This document shows positions 15,037 through 23,586 of a stretch of 23,808 nucleotides of DNA, one piece after another. The notes under the pieces were generated by a model, which worked only from the letters and a program-made list of their open reading frames with translations, was not told the DNA's origin and searched no databases. Made by a program: the position numbers and the translations under genes. Positions within the stretch are counted from its first letter, which is position 1. The number at the start of each line of letters is the position of its first letter. The stretch lies in assembly GCA_002501085.1 (NCBI GenBank), contig DLRL01000066.1:1-23808 (forward strand). The letters run 5' to 3'. Source of the stretch: Gemmatimonadales bacterium UBA7889 (lineage in GTDB: Bacteria > Gemmatimonadota > Gemmatimonadetes > Longimicrobiales > Gaopeijiaceae).

Positions 15037-16207
15037 GGGCTGCCTTCATACCCGGAGCCATGCGGGCCACCGACACTAAGATCCCAAGCGACGCGAGTGT
15101 AACTATCAGGTTAGAGCGGCCGTAGGAAACGAGTGGAAGCGCAAGCCCAGTTGTTGGAAGTAGACTAAGCCCAACCGCCATATGGAGTAACGCCTGGAGA
15201 GCAATGAGGCTTGTGAAACCCAGGGCAAGTAATTCCCCAAAAAGATCAGGAGCTCGGCTAGCGATCCGGAACCCAACCAACACAAGGGCCACATACATTA
15301 TCAAGAGAACCAGAACTCCAATCAGTCCCCACTGCTCACCGATCATTGAGAAGATGAAATCGTTGTGGGCTTCTGGCAGAAAGCCGAACCTTTGACGTCC
15401 TTGACCGATCCCGACACCGGTAAGCCCCCCAGAACCCAATGCTAGAAGAGATTGGTACGCTTGAAAGCCTGCCCCTGCGGGATCAGATGAGGGATCGATC
15501 CAGGCCAGCAATCGCTTCACCCTGAAGCCTTCCCCCACGAGTTGCCAGTACACGATCGGAGCCAGAACAAGTCCCAAGAAAACAAAATGGCTAATACGTG
15601 CACCAGCAGAGAATATGATTATTAGACCAAGTAGACCGATGAGTAACGCAGTTGAAAAGTCAGGTTCCAGTGCAATAGGAAGGACCAACAGCGCCCAAGC
15701 CACAAGGAATGGTGCCAAACCCTGGCGAAGTGATCTGAATTGAGATGCTTTCTTCACCGCCATTCCAGCAGTCCAGACCACAATTGCTATCTTGGCGAAT
15801 TCTGAAGGCTGCACGGAGATACCAATTCGAAGCCAGCGCCTCGAACCGTTGATTGACGGAGCAATTGATTCAGTCCAAGGAACGACTAGAAGCACAAGCG
15901 ATCCAATGCTAATCAATAGCAGTGGCCAGGACAGCCGCGACCAGACCGAATAGGGTATGAATGCGCAGATAGCCATAACCACCACACCAATTGCGACACC
16001 GATTCCTTGGCGCAGTACGTAGTAGGTGTCTGCTCGCTCTTGTCCCATTGCTAAGATGGAAGAAGCGTTGTAAAGGCTAACAAGACCGCAGATCAGCAGA
16101 AGCGCGGTAAGCACGATCACAGCTGAGGCCTCCCAACCACGCGCTAGACCTGAGTCAGGAAATCGAACGGGACCCGTCGGAGCCACATCTACTGGGCGGG
16201 CCGTCAT
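15029..16207 (-). CDS. ftsW: Septal peptidoglycan polymerase FtsW (SEDS family)
   Basis: FtsW is the SEDS glycosyltransferase that polymerises lipid II at the septum with FtsI. It has 392 residues (E. coli 414), with about ten hydrophobic segments. SEDS motifs: NGSRRWLRIG (120-129), QPSEFAK (133-139), EPDFST (181-186), PEAHNDFIF (278-286) with D283 as the likely catalytic aspartate of the large loop, and LPTTGLALPLVSYG (350-363). The normally very constant SYGGSS reads SYGRSN at 361-366. RodA is the alternative, but the position between murD and murG marks it as FtsW. ATG 16207 overlaps the murD stop by 4 bases (ATGA). Secure apart from that one odd motif. Confidence 0.96.
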   Translation of the reverse strand: MTARPVDVAPTGPVRFPDSGLARGWEASAVIVLTALLLICGLVSLYNASSILAMGQERADTYYVLRQGIGVAIGVVVMAICAFIPYSVWSRLSWPLLLISIGSLVLLVVPWTESIAPSINGSRRWLRIGISVQPSEFAKIAIVVWTAGMAVKKASQFRSLRQGLAPFLVAWALLVLPIALEPDFSTALLIGLLGLIIIFSAGARISHFVFLGLVLAPIVYWQLVGEGFRVKRLLAWIDPSSDPAGAGFQAYQSLLALGSGGLTGVGIGQGRQRFGFLPEAHNDFIFSMIGEQWGLIGVLVLLIMYVALVLVGFRIASRAPDLFGELLALGFTSLIALQALLHMAVGLSLLPTTGLALPLVSYGRSNLIVTLASLGILVSVARMAPGMKAARA

Positions 16208-17559
16208 AGTGACGCGCGCGCGAGTGCGGCAAACACTTGGCCTCGCTCTTCATAGTTATCAAACATGTCAAAACTCGAACAAGCGGGCGATAAGAGGATC
16301 ACATCACCCTCCTCGGCCAATTTTTTCGCACGCTGAACAACCAATCCCAGATCACCATCCACTAGTACTGCCTCTTCAACTTCGCTGACAATCCGCGGAG
16401 CTGCTGCGCCATACGCGAGTACAGCACGTAGATGAGCTGCGGACGGTATGAGTGACCTAAAATTCTCACCCTTGTCGACCCCACCCAACAGGAGAACAAC
16501 CGGTTGAGTTAGGCTCTCTAGAGCGCTACGCGTAGCTGCGACATTTGTAGCCTTGGAGTCGTTAAGCCAAACAACTCCGTTGTGGGCAGCCACGATTTCT
16601 AGCCTGTGCGGCAACGGACGGACAGTGTGGAGGCCATCAACAATCGATTCAGCTGGAACGCCCACCAGGCGTGTGGCTAATGATGCCGCCAACGCATTCC
16701 GAATATTGTGCCGTCCAATTAGTGAGAGATCATCCATCTCCAGTAGTGGGTATCGCTGATTTTCGAAACGCAAAGTTAGAACGCCGTCGGTCATAAAAGC
16801 GTGAGTTTCCGATTGCTCGTCTTCTCCATAATAGAAACGGTCCCCGGGAGTATTACCGATGAGTGAATCCACAACACCGTCGCCTTCCGGTAGGACCCAT
16901 GTACTTTGGTGATCCGCGTTATCGAAGATCCTCGCCTTATCCGCGTAATAAGCCTCAAGGGATGGATACCGGTCCAAATGATCCGGAAACAAGTTCGTCA
17001 GTATGCCAATGTCAGGCCTGAATGACTGAATCGAGGACAGCTGGAAGGAACTCATTTCGAGCACATACCAGTCCGGAGCAGGCACCATGAGAGCAAGCTC
17101 TGAAGCAGCTGGGGCGAGCCCACCTCCCACGTTTCCACCCACTCCAACACGCACCCCTGCCGTTTCAAGCAGATGTCCCAAAAGCAAGGTCGTCGTCGTT
17201 TTTCCATTAGTCCCTGTGACGGCAATTAATGAACCAGAGAAGAACTGAACAGCGAATTCAGGTTCTGAGATCCACCGGATACCCCGGTCCTGGAGTGCTC
17301 TGAGTATCGGAGCATGGGGAGGGATTCCTGGACTGACGACAACCATGTCAGCTTCCGCCAATCGTTCGATATCGTGCCTTCCCAGTTCAACCTGGGCACC
17401 TCTTTCTCGCAGGTCGGCTCGACGAGCTGCAACCTCGGGTTCAATGCGCAGATCCGAGACATAGACATCTCCTCCCTTATCTAGGGCCAATCGAGCTGCG
17501 GCAAGACCGCTTGCTCCGAGGCCAATGACAGCTATATGTGATCCACTCAGTCCACTCAT
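16204..17559 (-). CDS. murD: UDP-MurNAc-L-alanine--D-glutamate ligase MurD
   Basis: MurD adds D-glutamate to UDP-MurNAc-L-Ala in the cytoplasm. It has 451 residues (E. coli 438). The N-terminal domain has the UDP-binding GLGASGLA (13-20). The ATPase domain has P-loop GTNGKTTTT (116-124), EMSSFQL (168-174), and PDHLDRY (192-198) followed by K208, the position of the carbamylated lysine in this family. The C-terminal domain contains LLLGGVDKGENF, a MurD-type signature. ATG 17559 follows mraY after 46 bases, the only real gap between Mur genes here, with GGAG about 9 bases upstream. It ends in an ATGA overlap with ftsW. Secure. Confidence 0.98.
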   Translation of the reverse strand: MSGLSGSHIAVIGLGASGLAAARLALDKGGDVYVSDLRIEPEVAARRADLRERGAQVELGRHDIERLAEADMVVVSPGIPPHAPILRALQDRGIRWISEPEFAVQFFSGSLIAVTGTNGKTTTTLLLGHLLETAGVRVGVGGNVGGGLAPAASELALMVPAPDWYVLEMSSFQLSSIQSFRPDIGILTNLFPDHLDRYPSLEAYYADKARIFDNADHQSTWVLPEGDGVVDSLIGNTPGDRFYYGEDEQSETHAFMTDGVLTLRFENQRYPLLEMDDLSLIGRHNIRNALAASLATRLVGVPAESIVDGLHTVRPLPHRLEIVAAHNGVVWLNDSKATNVAATRSALESLTQPVVLLLGGVDKGENFRSLIPSAAHLRAVLAYGAAAPRIVSEVEEAVLVDGDLGLVVQRAKKLAEEGDVILLSPACSSFDMFDNYEERGQVFAALARASL

Positions 17560-17605
17560 TCCACCTACTCCGAGCGGCTTCTTCGGCCCAATACGGCATG
17601 TTCTA

Positions 17606-18712
17606 TCACCTTATTTTCAGTGTGCTAATGGCCAGCATCGCAAACAGAATCCCAATGATCCAAAAGCGTGTCACCACTTTTGTCTCAGGCCAGCCAAGTG
17701 CTTCGAAGTGGTGATGGATGGGTGCCATCCTGAAGACCCGGCGCCCTTCCCCGAAACGGAGGCGCGTATACACGAAGCAAACCCTTTGGATGATTACGGA
17801 CAGGGTTTCCATGACAAAGACCCCACCTACGATAACCAGCAAGAATTCGGCCTTGAGCAAGATTGCCATCACTCCCAAAGCACCTCCGAGAGCCAATGAG
17901 CCTGTATCGCCCATAAAGACTTGAGCTGGATAGGCGTTATACCAAAGGAAACCGATCGCCGAACCTGCAAGTGCGACCGCAAAGATCATTAACTCGCCTG
18001 CTCCTGGTAGGTAGAAAAACCCTAGGTACTCCGACATGTCGAAACGACCAGCGATGTACGCGAAAATACCCAGCGTCACAGCTGCTATGGCGGACAATCC
18101 TGCCGCGAGCCCATCTAGTCCGTCAGTCAGGTTTACCGCATTTGATGAACCAGATACAACAACCCCTGTGAATAGGATAAATGACCAAACGGTGAACCTT
18201 GCTTGGACATCCGAGAAGAAGGGTACGGAAGTCGCGGTAGATGCATGCGGCGAGATTTGGTTGAACACTAGGAACGCTCCTAGAGCAAGGCCAAAGCTCC
18301 ACTGGCCAATCATCTTGTATCTGGCAACCAAACCACGTGTCTTCCCCTGCACTACCTTGAGATAGTCATCAAGGAAACCGATCATCCCCATCCAAATGAG
18401 GGCGACAAGTACAATCACCGTGTACCAGTTTGTCAGTTCAGCCCAAAGAAGAGTGGAAAGAACCGTAGACATGATGATGATCACACCACCCATCGTTGGA
18501 GTCCCCGCCTTTGACCAATGTGATTCAGGGCCTACTTCTCGAACGATTTGGCCGAACTTGGCACGCTGAAGACGCCGGATAACAATCGGACCGAGCACGA
18601 ATGCAATCATGAGTGCAGTCACGACCGCGCCTGCTGCCCGGAACGTTATATATCGGAATACATTGAAGACAAAGTTGATGTCCGAGAGACTGGGCATGAG
18701 GTGATAGAGCAT
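17606..18712 (-). CDS. mraY: Phospho-MurNAc-pentapeptide transferase MraY
   Basis: MraY moves phospho-MurNAc-pentapeptide from UDP to undecaprenyl phosphate, making lipid I in the inner membrane. It has 368 residues (E. coli 360) and about ten membrane segments. Family motifs are complete: KAGTPTMGG (68-76), FLDDYLK (113-119) with D115 and D116, NLTDGLDGLA (194-203), GDTGSLALGG (268-277) with D269 near the magnesium site, and the histidine cluster PIHHHFE (331-337). The start ATG 18712 shares one base with the murF stop (TGATG), strong evidence of coupling. murD follows after 46 bases. Secure. Confidence 0.98.
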   Translation of the reverse strand: MLYHLMPSLSDINFVFNVFRYITFRAAGAVVTALMIAFVLGPIVIRRLQRAKFGQIVREVGPESHWSKAGTPTMGGVIIIMSTVLSTLLWAELTNWYTVIVLVALIWMGMIGFLDDYLKVVQGKTRGLVARYKMIGQWSFGLALGAFLVFNQISPHASTATSVPFFSDVQARFTVWSFILFTGVVVSGSSNAVNLTDGLDGLAAGLSAIAAVTLGIFAYIAGRFDMSEYLGFFYLPGAGELMIFAVALAGSAIGFLWYNAYPAQVFMGDTGSLALGGALGVMAILLKAEFLLVIVGGVFVMETLSVIIQRVCFVYTRLRFGEGRRVFRMAPIHHHFEALGWPETKVVTRFWIIGILFAMLAISTLKIR

Positions 18713-20115
18713 CAGGCTTCACCTATCACGGTACTGGTACCCTTGCTACCAAAATCTGAGTCCAGAAGAGGAAGCATGGCCTCCAGAGCGACTCCCCTCG
18801 AAGCTTTGAGTAGAAGAACTTCGTCTCCCTTGAGCCAGTCACGGAGCGCTGGGTAGGCCTTCCTCCAATCTTGAGATCTAAGAACCTCGGGCTCATCCAC
18901 TTCTAGTGCCTCGGCAGCTTCAGCGAATCCTCCCGTCGCCACCACCAAGTCGATATTCAGGCCGAGTGCGTATTTGAGAGTTTCTTCGTGAAGCCGGGCA
19001 GCCTCATGGCCCAGTTCCAGCATGGTACCCAAGACGGCAACAGTGCGTGAATTGCCAGGTTGGTCAATGAGTACCCCAAGTGCTGCTCTCAAGCTTTGCG
19101 GGTTCGCATTGTAACAATCAGCAACCACTCTCACATTTCCGATCTGGCGAAGCTCACAACGGAGAGGAGAGACTTCGGCTGAGGCCAGACCACGGACAGC
19201 ATCTCGGGGGCTAACACCCACAAGTTCGGAGATGGCCAGAGAAATCAGAGCATTTACCACAGAATGACGGCCGGGCAGTGCGAGGGTCACCGGATGCCCT
19301 CGCCACCTGAAACGAGGTGCCCCGAAGACATCTAGTTCGAATTGCTCTGGCCTGAGATTAGGATCAGCGCGTTCGCTCCAACCCGCAATGCGAAGATCCG
19401 AGCAAATTGCTTGTGCGGCGTCTACCAGTGCCGCAGGCTCATCGCCAATAATACAGCGACCGCCTTCTGTCATGCTCCTAAACAGGTCTAGTTTTTCGTC
19501 CAATACGCCTGCAAAGGAACCGAGCCTATCAAGATGGCTCTCTCCTACAGTGGTCACGACAGCTATATCTGGGCGGGCTATAGCAGAGAGCGTAGAAATC
19601 TCCCCCGGCTCATTCGAACCCATCTCGACCAAAACGACATCAACCTCTGTAGGTGTCGAGAGTAGTGTCAGCGGCATCCCGATACGGTTGTTGTGATTAC
19701 AAGGAGTCGCATGCACTGTTCGCGTCACCCCAAGTGCAGCACGGGCAAGGTCCTTCGTCGTAGTCTTTCCTGATGATCCTGTGATTGCGACAACTGGAAC
19801 ATCTAGAGCGCTACGTCGAAAAGCTGCAAGCGATCCGAGTGCAGCCAGAGTATCATCCACCGGGTAAAGAGGAGCACCCGGATTAGTCTCTACTGGCCTC
19901 GAGACCACCGCACCGGCTGCCCCCTTAGCCAAGGCATCCACCACAAAGTCGTGCCCATCAAAGCGCTCACCCACGAGTGCGACATAGAGTGCCCCTTCTC
20001 CAACTGAGCGCGAGTCTGTGGAGACGCTAGCATACTCTAATGAAGGATCAACCAGATTGGCACTTAAACTGAGCGCCTGACGAACTGACCGGTCAGTCCA
20101 TGTGAACTGACTCAT
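18712..20115 (-). CDS. murF: UDP-MurNAc-tripeptide--D-Ala-D-Ala ligase MurF
   Basis: MurF adds the D-Ala-D-Ala dipeptide to UDP-MurNAc-tripeptide, the last cytoplasmic step. It has 467 residues (E. coli 452). The N-terminal domain carries the STDSR element (32-36) and GERFDGHDF (49-57). The P-loop is TGSSGKTTTK (112-121), of the GSxGKT type found in MurF. It is followed by CNHNNRIGMPLTLL (139-152) and EMGSNEPGEI (164-173). ATG 20115 overlaps the murE stop by 4 bases (ATGA). Its substrate D-Ala-D-Ala needs Ddl, which is not in the window, and Alr, which is at the far left. Secure. Confidence 0.98.
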   Translation of the reverse strand: MSQFTWTDRSVRQALSLSANLVDPSLEYASVSTDSRSVGEGALYVALVGERFDGHDFVVDALAKGAAGAVVSRPVETNPGAPLYPVDDTLAALGSLAAFRRSALDVPVVAITGSSGKTTTKDLARAALGVTRTVHATPCNHNNRIGMPLTLLSTPTEVDVVLVEMGSNEPGEISTLSAIARPDIAVVTTVGESHLDRLGSFAGVLDEKLDLFRSMTEGGRCIIGDEPAALVDAAQAICSDLRIAGWSERADPNLRPEQFELDVFGAPRFRWRGHPVTLALPGRHSVVNALISLAISELVGVSPRDAVRGLASAEVSPLRCELRQIGNVRVVADCYNANPQSLRAALGVLIDQPGNSRTVAVLGTMLELGHEAARLHEETLKYALGLNIDLVVATGGFAEAAEALEVDEPEVLRSQDWRKAYPALRDWLKGDEVLLLKASRGVALEAMLPLLDSDFGSKGTSTVIGEA

Positions 20116-21590
20116 GAGACCCCTAACTCTACTAAGCAGTCCTGGACAATCGCTCGCTCGTCGAAAGGTCGGTGCTCGTCACCAACTACTTGATAGGTTT
20201 CATGACCCTTCCCCGCCAAGACCAGGGTATCGCCTTCTTGGGCTGTCGATAATGCAAACCGAATAGCGTCATTTCGGTCAACAACACGCTCGTGATCTTT
20301 TCCCTTGAGTCCTTCAACGAGGTCATCAAGAATTTGCTCAGGATCTTCTGTACGAGGATTATCAGAGGTGAGTACCACAACATCAGCACTCCGCGCCACA
20401 GCAGCTGCCATTGGACCACGCTTAACCCTGTCTCGATCACCACCCGCACCAAATACCACGATGAGCCGACCCGGCGTTGTTAAGGGTCGTACCGCTTCAA
20501 GAACACTCTCGAGAGCTGCAGGAGTATGTGCGAAATCGATAAGAACAGTGAACGGCTCGGTTGCCACAGTCTCCAGCCGTCCCACCACCTGAGGTGCAGT
20601 GGAGAGCCCTGAAGCAATTTCGTTAATCGAAAGGCCGTAAGCTGCTCCCACAGCAGCTGCACCTAATGCATTCTCGATATTAAAGCGGGCGAGTAGTGGA
20701 AGCCTCACTTCCCTTCGCTCGCCGTCAATCACTAGCGTAAAATCAGAGCCATCCGGACCCATCTGAACTGACTCTGCCTGGACATCAGCCTGAGCATTGA
20801 GAGCGAACGTGCGAATCGAGCGCCCATTCGCATCCAATTTGCTCCAGGCTTTGTCATCGGCGTTTATGACTAAAGTTCCCTGAGAAGCAACTAGTTCTAC
20901 TAGCCGGGCCTTAGCTTCGAAGTACTCAGCAATATCCCCATGGTAGTCTAAATGATCATGGGACAAATTCGTGAATACTCCAACATCGAAAATGACTCCA
21001 TCTATACGATGCTGATCAAGCGCGTGGGAGGACACTTCCATTACGACGGCTTCCATCTCCCCATCAACGAGCTGTCGAAGAAAGGTTGCGACCTGGACAG
21101 GACCGGGAGTCGTTAGCCCCTCGGTACCTGGACGAACACCATGTTCATCGAAAACCCCGAGGGTGCCAATCGCGGCTGTAGGCCCTTTTTGCCCCATCAA
21201 GTACCGAGCAAGAAGCGCCGTCGTGGTTTTTCCGTTGGTACCTGTAACACCAACCGTGAACATGCGTCTGCTTCCGGTACCGATAACCTCACGGGCAACT
21301 AATGCTGCTGAACGACGTCCATCATTAACGATGATCTGAGGCACCTCAATATTGACCTTATGTTCAACGACGGCTGCAACTGCTCCATTGAAGGCAGCGG
21401 CAGCAACGAAGTCATGTGCATCGAACGAATCTCCCTGCCAAGCAAGAAAAAGATCTCCGGGACGTGTCTTTCGTGAGTCTTGGCATACCCCCATAACGAC
21501 GAGATCCTCCGGACCGTGAAACTCCCTAAGGAGTCCAGCCGTCCGGAGGATCTCGCCCACATTACCTAGAGTGGAAGTGGTCTCAATCAC
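20112..21590 (-). CDS. murE: UDP-MurNAc-L-Ala-D-Glu--meso-diaminopimelate ligase MurE
   Basis: MurE adds the third stem-peptide residue. The substrate motif DNPRTEDP (410-417) predicts meso-diaminopimelate rather than L-lysine. It has 492 residues (E. coli 495). P-loop GTNGKTT is at 117-123, MEVSSHAL at 184-191, and HDHLDYHG at 211-218, with K227 at the carbamylated-lysine position. GAGGDRDRVKR at 381-391 is also typical. Start: GTG 21590, with GAGG 7 bases upstream, overlapping the ftsI stop by 8 bases. The downstream end overlaps murF by 4 bases. The DNPR motif is the best direct evidence in the window for the type of cell wall. Secure. Confidence 0.98.
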   Translation of the reverse strand: MIETTSTLGNVGEILRTAGLLREFHGPEDLVVMGVCQDSRKTRPGDLFLAWQGDSFDAHDFVAAAAFNGAVAAVVEHKVNIEVPQIIVNDGRRSAALVAREVIGTGSRRMFTVGVTGTNGKTTTALLARYLMGQKGPTAAIGTLGVFDEHGVRPGTEGLTTPGPVQVATFLRQLVDGEMEAVVMEVSSHALDQHRIDGVIFDVGVFTNLSHDHLDYHGDIAEYFEAKARLVELVASQGTLVINADDKAWSKLDANGRSIRTFALNAQADVQAESVQMGPDGSDFTLVIDGERREVRLPLLARFNIENALGAAAVGAAYGLSINEIASGLSTAPQVVGRLETVATEPFTVLIDFAHTPAALESVLEAVRPLTTPGRLIVVFGAGGDRDRVKRGPMAAAVARSADVVVLTSDNPRTEDPEQILDDLVEGLKGKDHERVVDRNDAIRFALSTAQEGDTLVLAGKGHETYQVVGDEHRPFDERAIVQDCLVELGVS

Positions 21591-23586
21591 GATTGGTCCT
21601 CGGGCGCACTATGAGTGCTATCGTATCCCCTCTAGCCATCTGCATCCCAGGCCCAGGCTCTGTTCCAAGGATTGCTCCACCGTGCGTGTTGGAGACACGT
21701 AAGCCCATCCCGTGGAGTCGGCGTACAGCAATCCTCAAGGGCACTCCAGCTAACGGTGGAACTGAAATTCTTTCACTCGCAGTTCCCCCACTAGCAAGTC
21801 CCATACCCACGGGCATCTCTGGTTCATCTAGTCCTTCCGTGGGAAAATCCAATTCCCGATTTACGAATGCGGCACTTGGGGCTGATGTAGCAAGCGATTC
21901 AGCGAATTTACCAGACTGGACTAGACGCGTCCGGTCGATATGCTTCCCACTTGCAGCCAGAGCCGCTTGCATTGTAGCTCGGGTCACAGGAGCAGCCACG
22001 GCACCCCCATAATAGGCTCCTTCAGGGCGCTCCAGCTTCACGAAAACCACAAGTTGAGGGTCTTCTGCGGGGAAAAATCCTACAAATGACGACCAGTAGG
22101 CTCCGCTCTCGTATCCACCCTCAGGAGAATAAAGCCGCGTCGTGCCGCTTTTACCTGCCACCTGAAATGTACCGAGTTGCGCTGACGTGCCAGTCCCATC
22201 TTCAACAACGTCTACTAGCACTCCCCCTATTCTTCGAGCAATCTCCTCTGGGATGACTTGGCGAACCATGTGTGGCTCGAATTGCTCCTTAAGGCTACCG
22301 TCGCTTCCCCGAATCTCCTTAACGAGGAGAGGCTGCATTAATCGGCCACCGTTAGCGAGGGCACCGTAAGCCATCGCCATCTGGAGCGGAGTCACAGATA
22401 CCTCGTATCCTATAGCTAGCGAAGCTGGAGATTGAGAAGACCAGCGTTCGGGCTTGCGAAGCGTGCCACCGACCTCACCGGGAATCTGAATTCCGGTTGG
22501 CGTTCCAAAGCCGAAATCCCTGAGAGTCTCGTACTGTATGCGTGGGGACATTCGACTAGCTGCTTTTGCTATTCCTACGTTCGATGACACGCGGAGTGCA
22601 TCAGCAATCGACATGCGGCCCTCACTATGGACATCGTGAAGTGTCCTGCCAGCAACCGTCCACGTGCCATTCTCTACGTCCACGGTGTCTTCCAGAGACG
22701 TGAGATCATTTTCAAGAAGACCAGAGACGGTAAACGGCTTGAACGTCGATCCCGGCTCAAAGGGTGTATTGATTGCGGAAAGCGAGGCGGTCTTGCCATC
22801 CCGGATGGAGACAAGGGCGAGGATCTCCCCGGTATTTGGAACAGTTACAAGGACGTCACCACCTCTAGCCTCGGTTTCCAGAATCGACTCTTCAAGTGCT
22901 TGTCGTGCGATCTCCTGGAGATCCATATCAAGCGTGAGAACTATGTTTCCACCCGACTTCGGTGGCTCGAGGACATAACGGTTGCCAGGGATCGTCTGCC
23001 CCATATTATTTCTTGCAACGACTTCCCGACCCGGGATGCCCCTGAGGATTTCTTCGAAGGCCTGCTCAATCCCCCCTGTTCCCTCATTGTCGAGTACAAC
23101 GCCAAGAACGCCACGCGCGAGGTCTCCGTACGGGTGATACCGCTGGAACTCACGCTTGAGGTGGATCCCCCGAACCTCACCTAGAGCTTCTCGGACCGTG
23201 GGTGGATAACGACCAGGGATAACGTTCCAAGGTTTTCCGTTCGAAGCCACTTCCACAGCCTTAGACGAAGAAATCCCCAAGCTCGAGGTGAGAAGAACTG
23301 CAGCTTTGGCCGGGTCTCTTAGCTCGCGGGGAACAACACTGACGATGAAACGCTCTTGTGAGAAAGCAAGCGGAAGTCCACCACTATCCATTACCCATCC
23401 CCTCTCAGCTGGGACTTCTCCTTCACGTTCATGCTGATTTTCAGCTAGCTCACGCCAATGGGACGCCTGCACTCCTTGAATCTGAATCGCACGAGCACAA
23501 ATAAGTGATGAGATAGCGAGCCAGAAACCAAGCAGTATTCTGCGACGCCAGGGGCGAGAATCGGATTGATTAGGGCGACGCTTCAT
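21583..23586 (-). CDS. ftsI: Septal transpeptidase FtsI/PBP3-type with PASTA domain
   Basis: This class B penicillin-binding protein crosslinks septal peptidoglycan outside the inner membrane. It has 667 residues, longer than E. coli FtsI (588). A basic N terminus and one membrane helix (about 17-37) anchor it. The dimerisation domain (about 55-200) precedes the transpeptidase domain with all active-site motifs: S280-T-F-K283 (SxxK), S334-S-N336 (SxN) and K479-S-G-T482 (KSGT). A linker of about 60 residues leads to a C-terminal PASTA domain (about 607-662, starting VPPLAGVPLRIAVRRL), absent from E. coli FtsI and known from Spo VD/PBP2x-type proteins. ATG 23586 overlaps the ftsL stop by 4 bases (ATGA); the end overlaps murE by 8. 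Position after ftsL makes it the division enzyme. Confidence 0.96.
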   Translation of the reverse strand: MKRRPNQSDSRPWRRRILLGFWLAISSLICARAIQIQGVQASHWRELAENQHEREGEVPAERGWVMDSGGLPLAFSQERFIVSVVPRELRDPAKAAVLLTSSLGISSSKAVEVASNGKPWNVIPGRYPPTVREALGEVRGIHLKREFQRYHPYGDLARGVLGVVLDNEGTGGIEQAFEEILRGIPGREVVARNNMGQTIPGNRYVLEPPKSGGNIVLTLDMDLQEIARQALEESILETEARGGDVLVTVPNTGEILALVSIRDGKTASLSAINTPFEPGSTFKPFTVSGLLENDLTSLEDTVDVENGTWTVAGRTLHDVHSEGRMSIADALRVSSNVGIAKAASRMSPRIQYETLRDFGFGTPTGIQIPGEVGGTLRKPERWSSQSPASLAIGYEVSVTPLQMAMAYGALANGGRLMQPLLVKEIRGSDGSLKEQFEPHMVRQVIPEEIARRIGGVLVDVVEDGTGTSAQLGTFQVAGKSGTTRLYSPEGGYESGAYWSSFVGFFPAEDPQLVVFVKLERPEGAYYGGAVAAPVTRATMQAALAASGKHIDRTRLVQSGKFAESLATSAPSAAFVNRELDFPTEGLDEPEMPVGMGLASGGTASERISVPPLAGVPLRIAVRRLHGMGLRVSNTHGGAILGTEPGPGMQMARGDTIALIVRPRTNRD

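Noticed and set aside
21593..22012. A 139-codon plus-strand open frame opposite the ftsI C terminus
   Set aside because: Antisense shadow; low-complexity, proline- and serine-rich translation with no domain.
22627..23184. A 185-codon plus-strand open frame opposite ftsI
   Set aside because: It lies wholly antisense to the conserved PBP domain, shows no recognisable domain and its composition follows the codon pattern of ftsI. It is a shadow frame.
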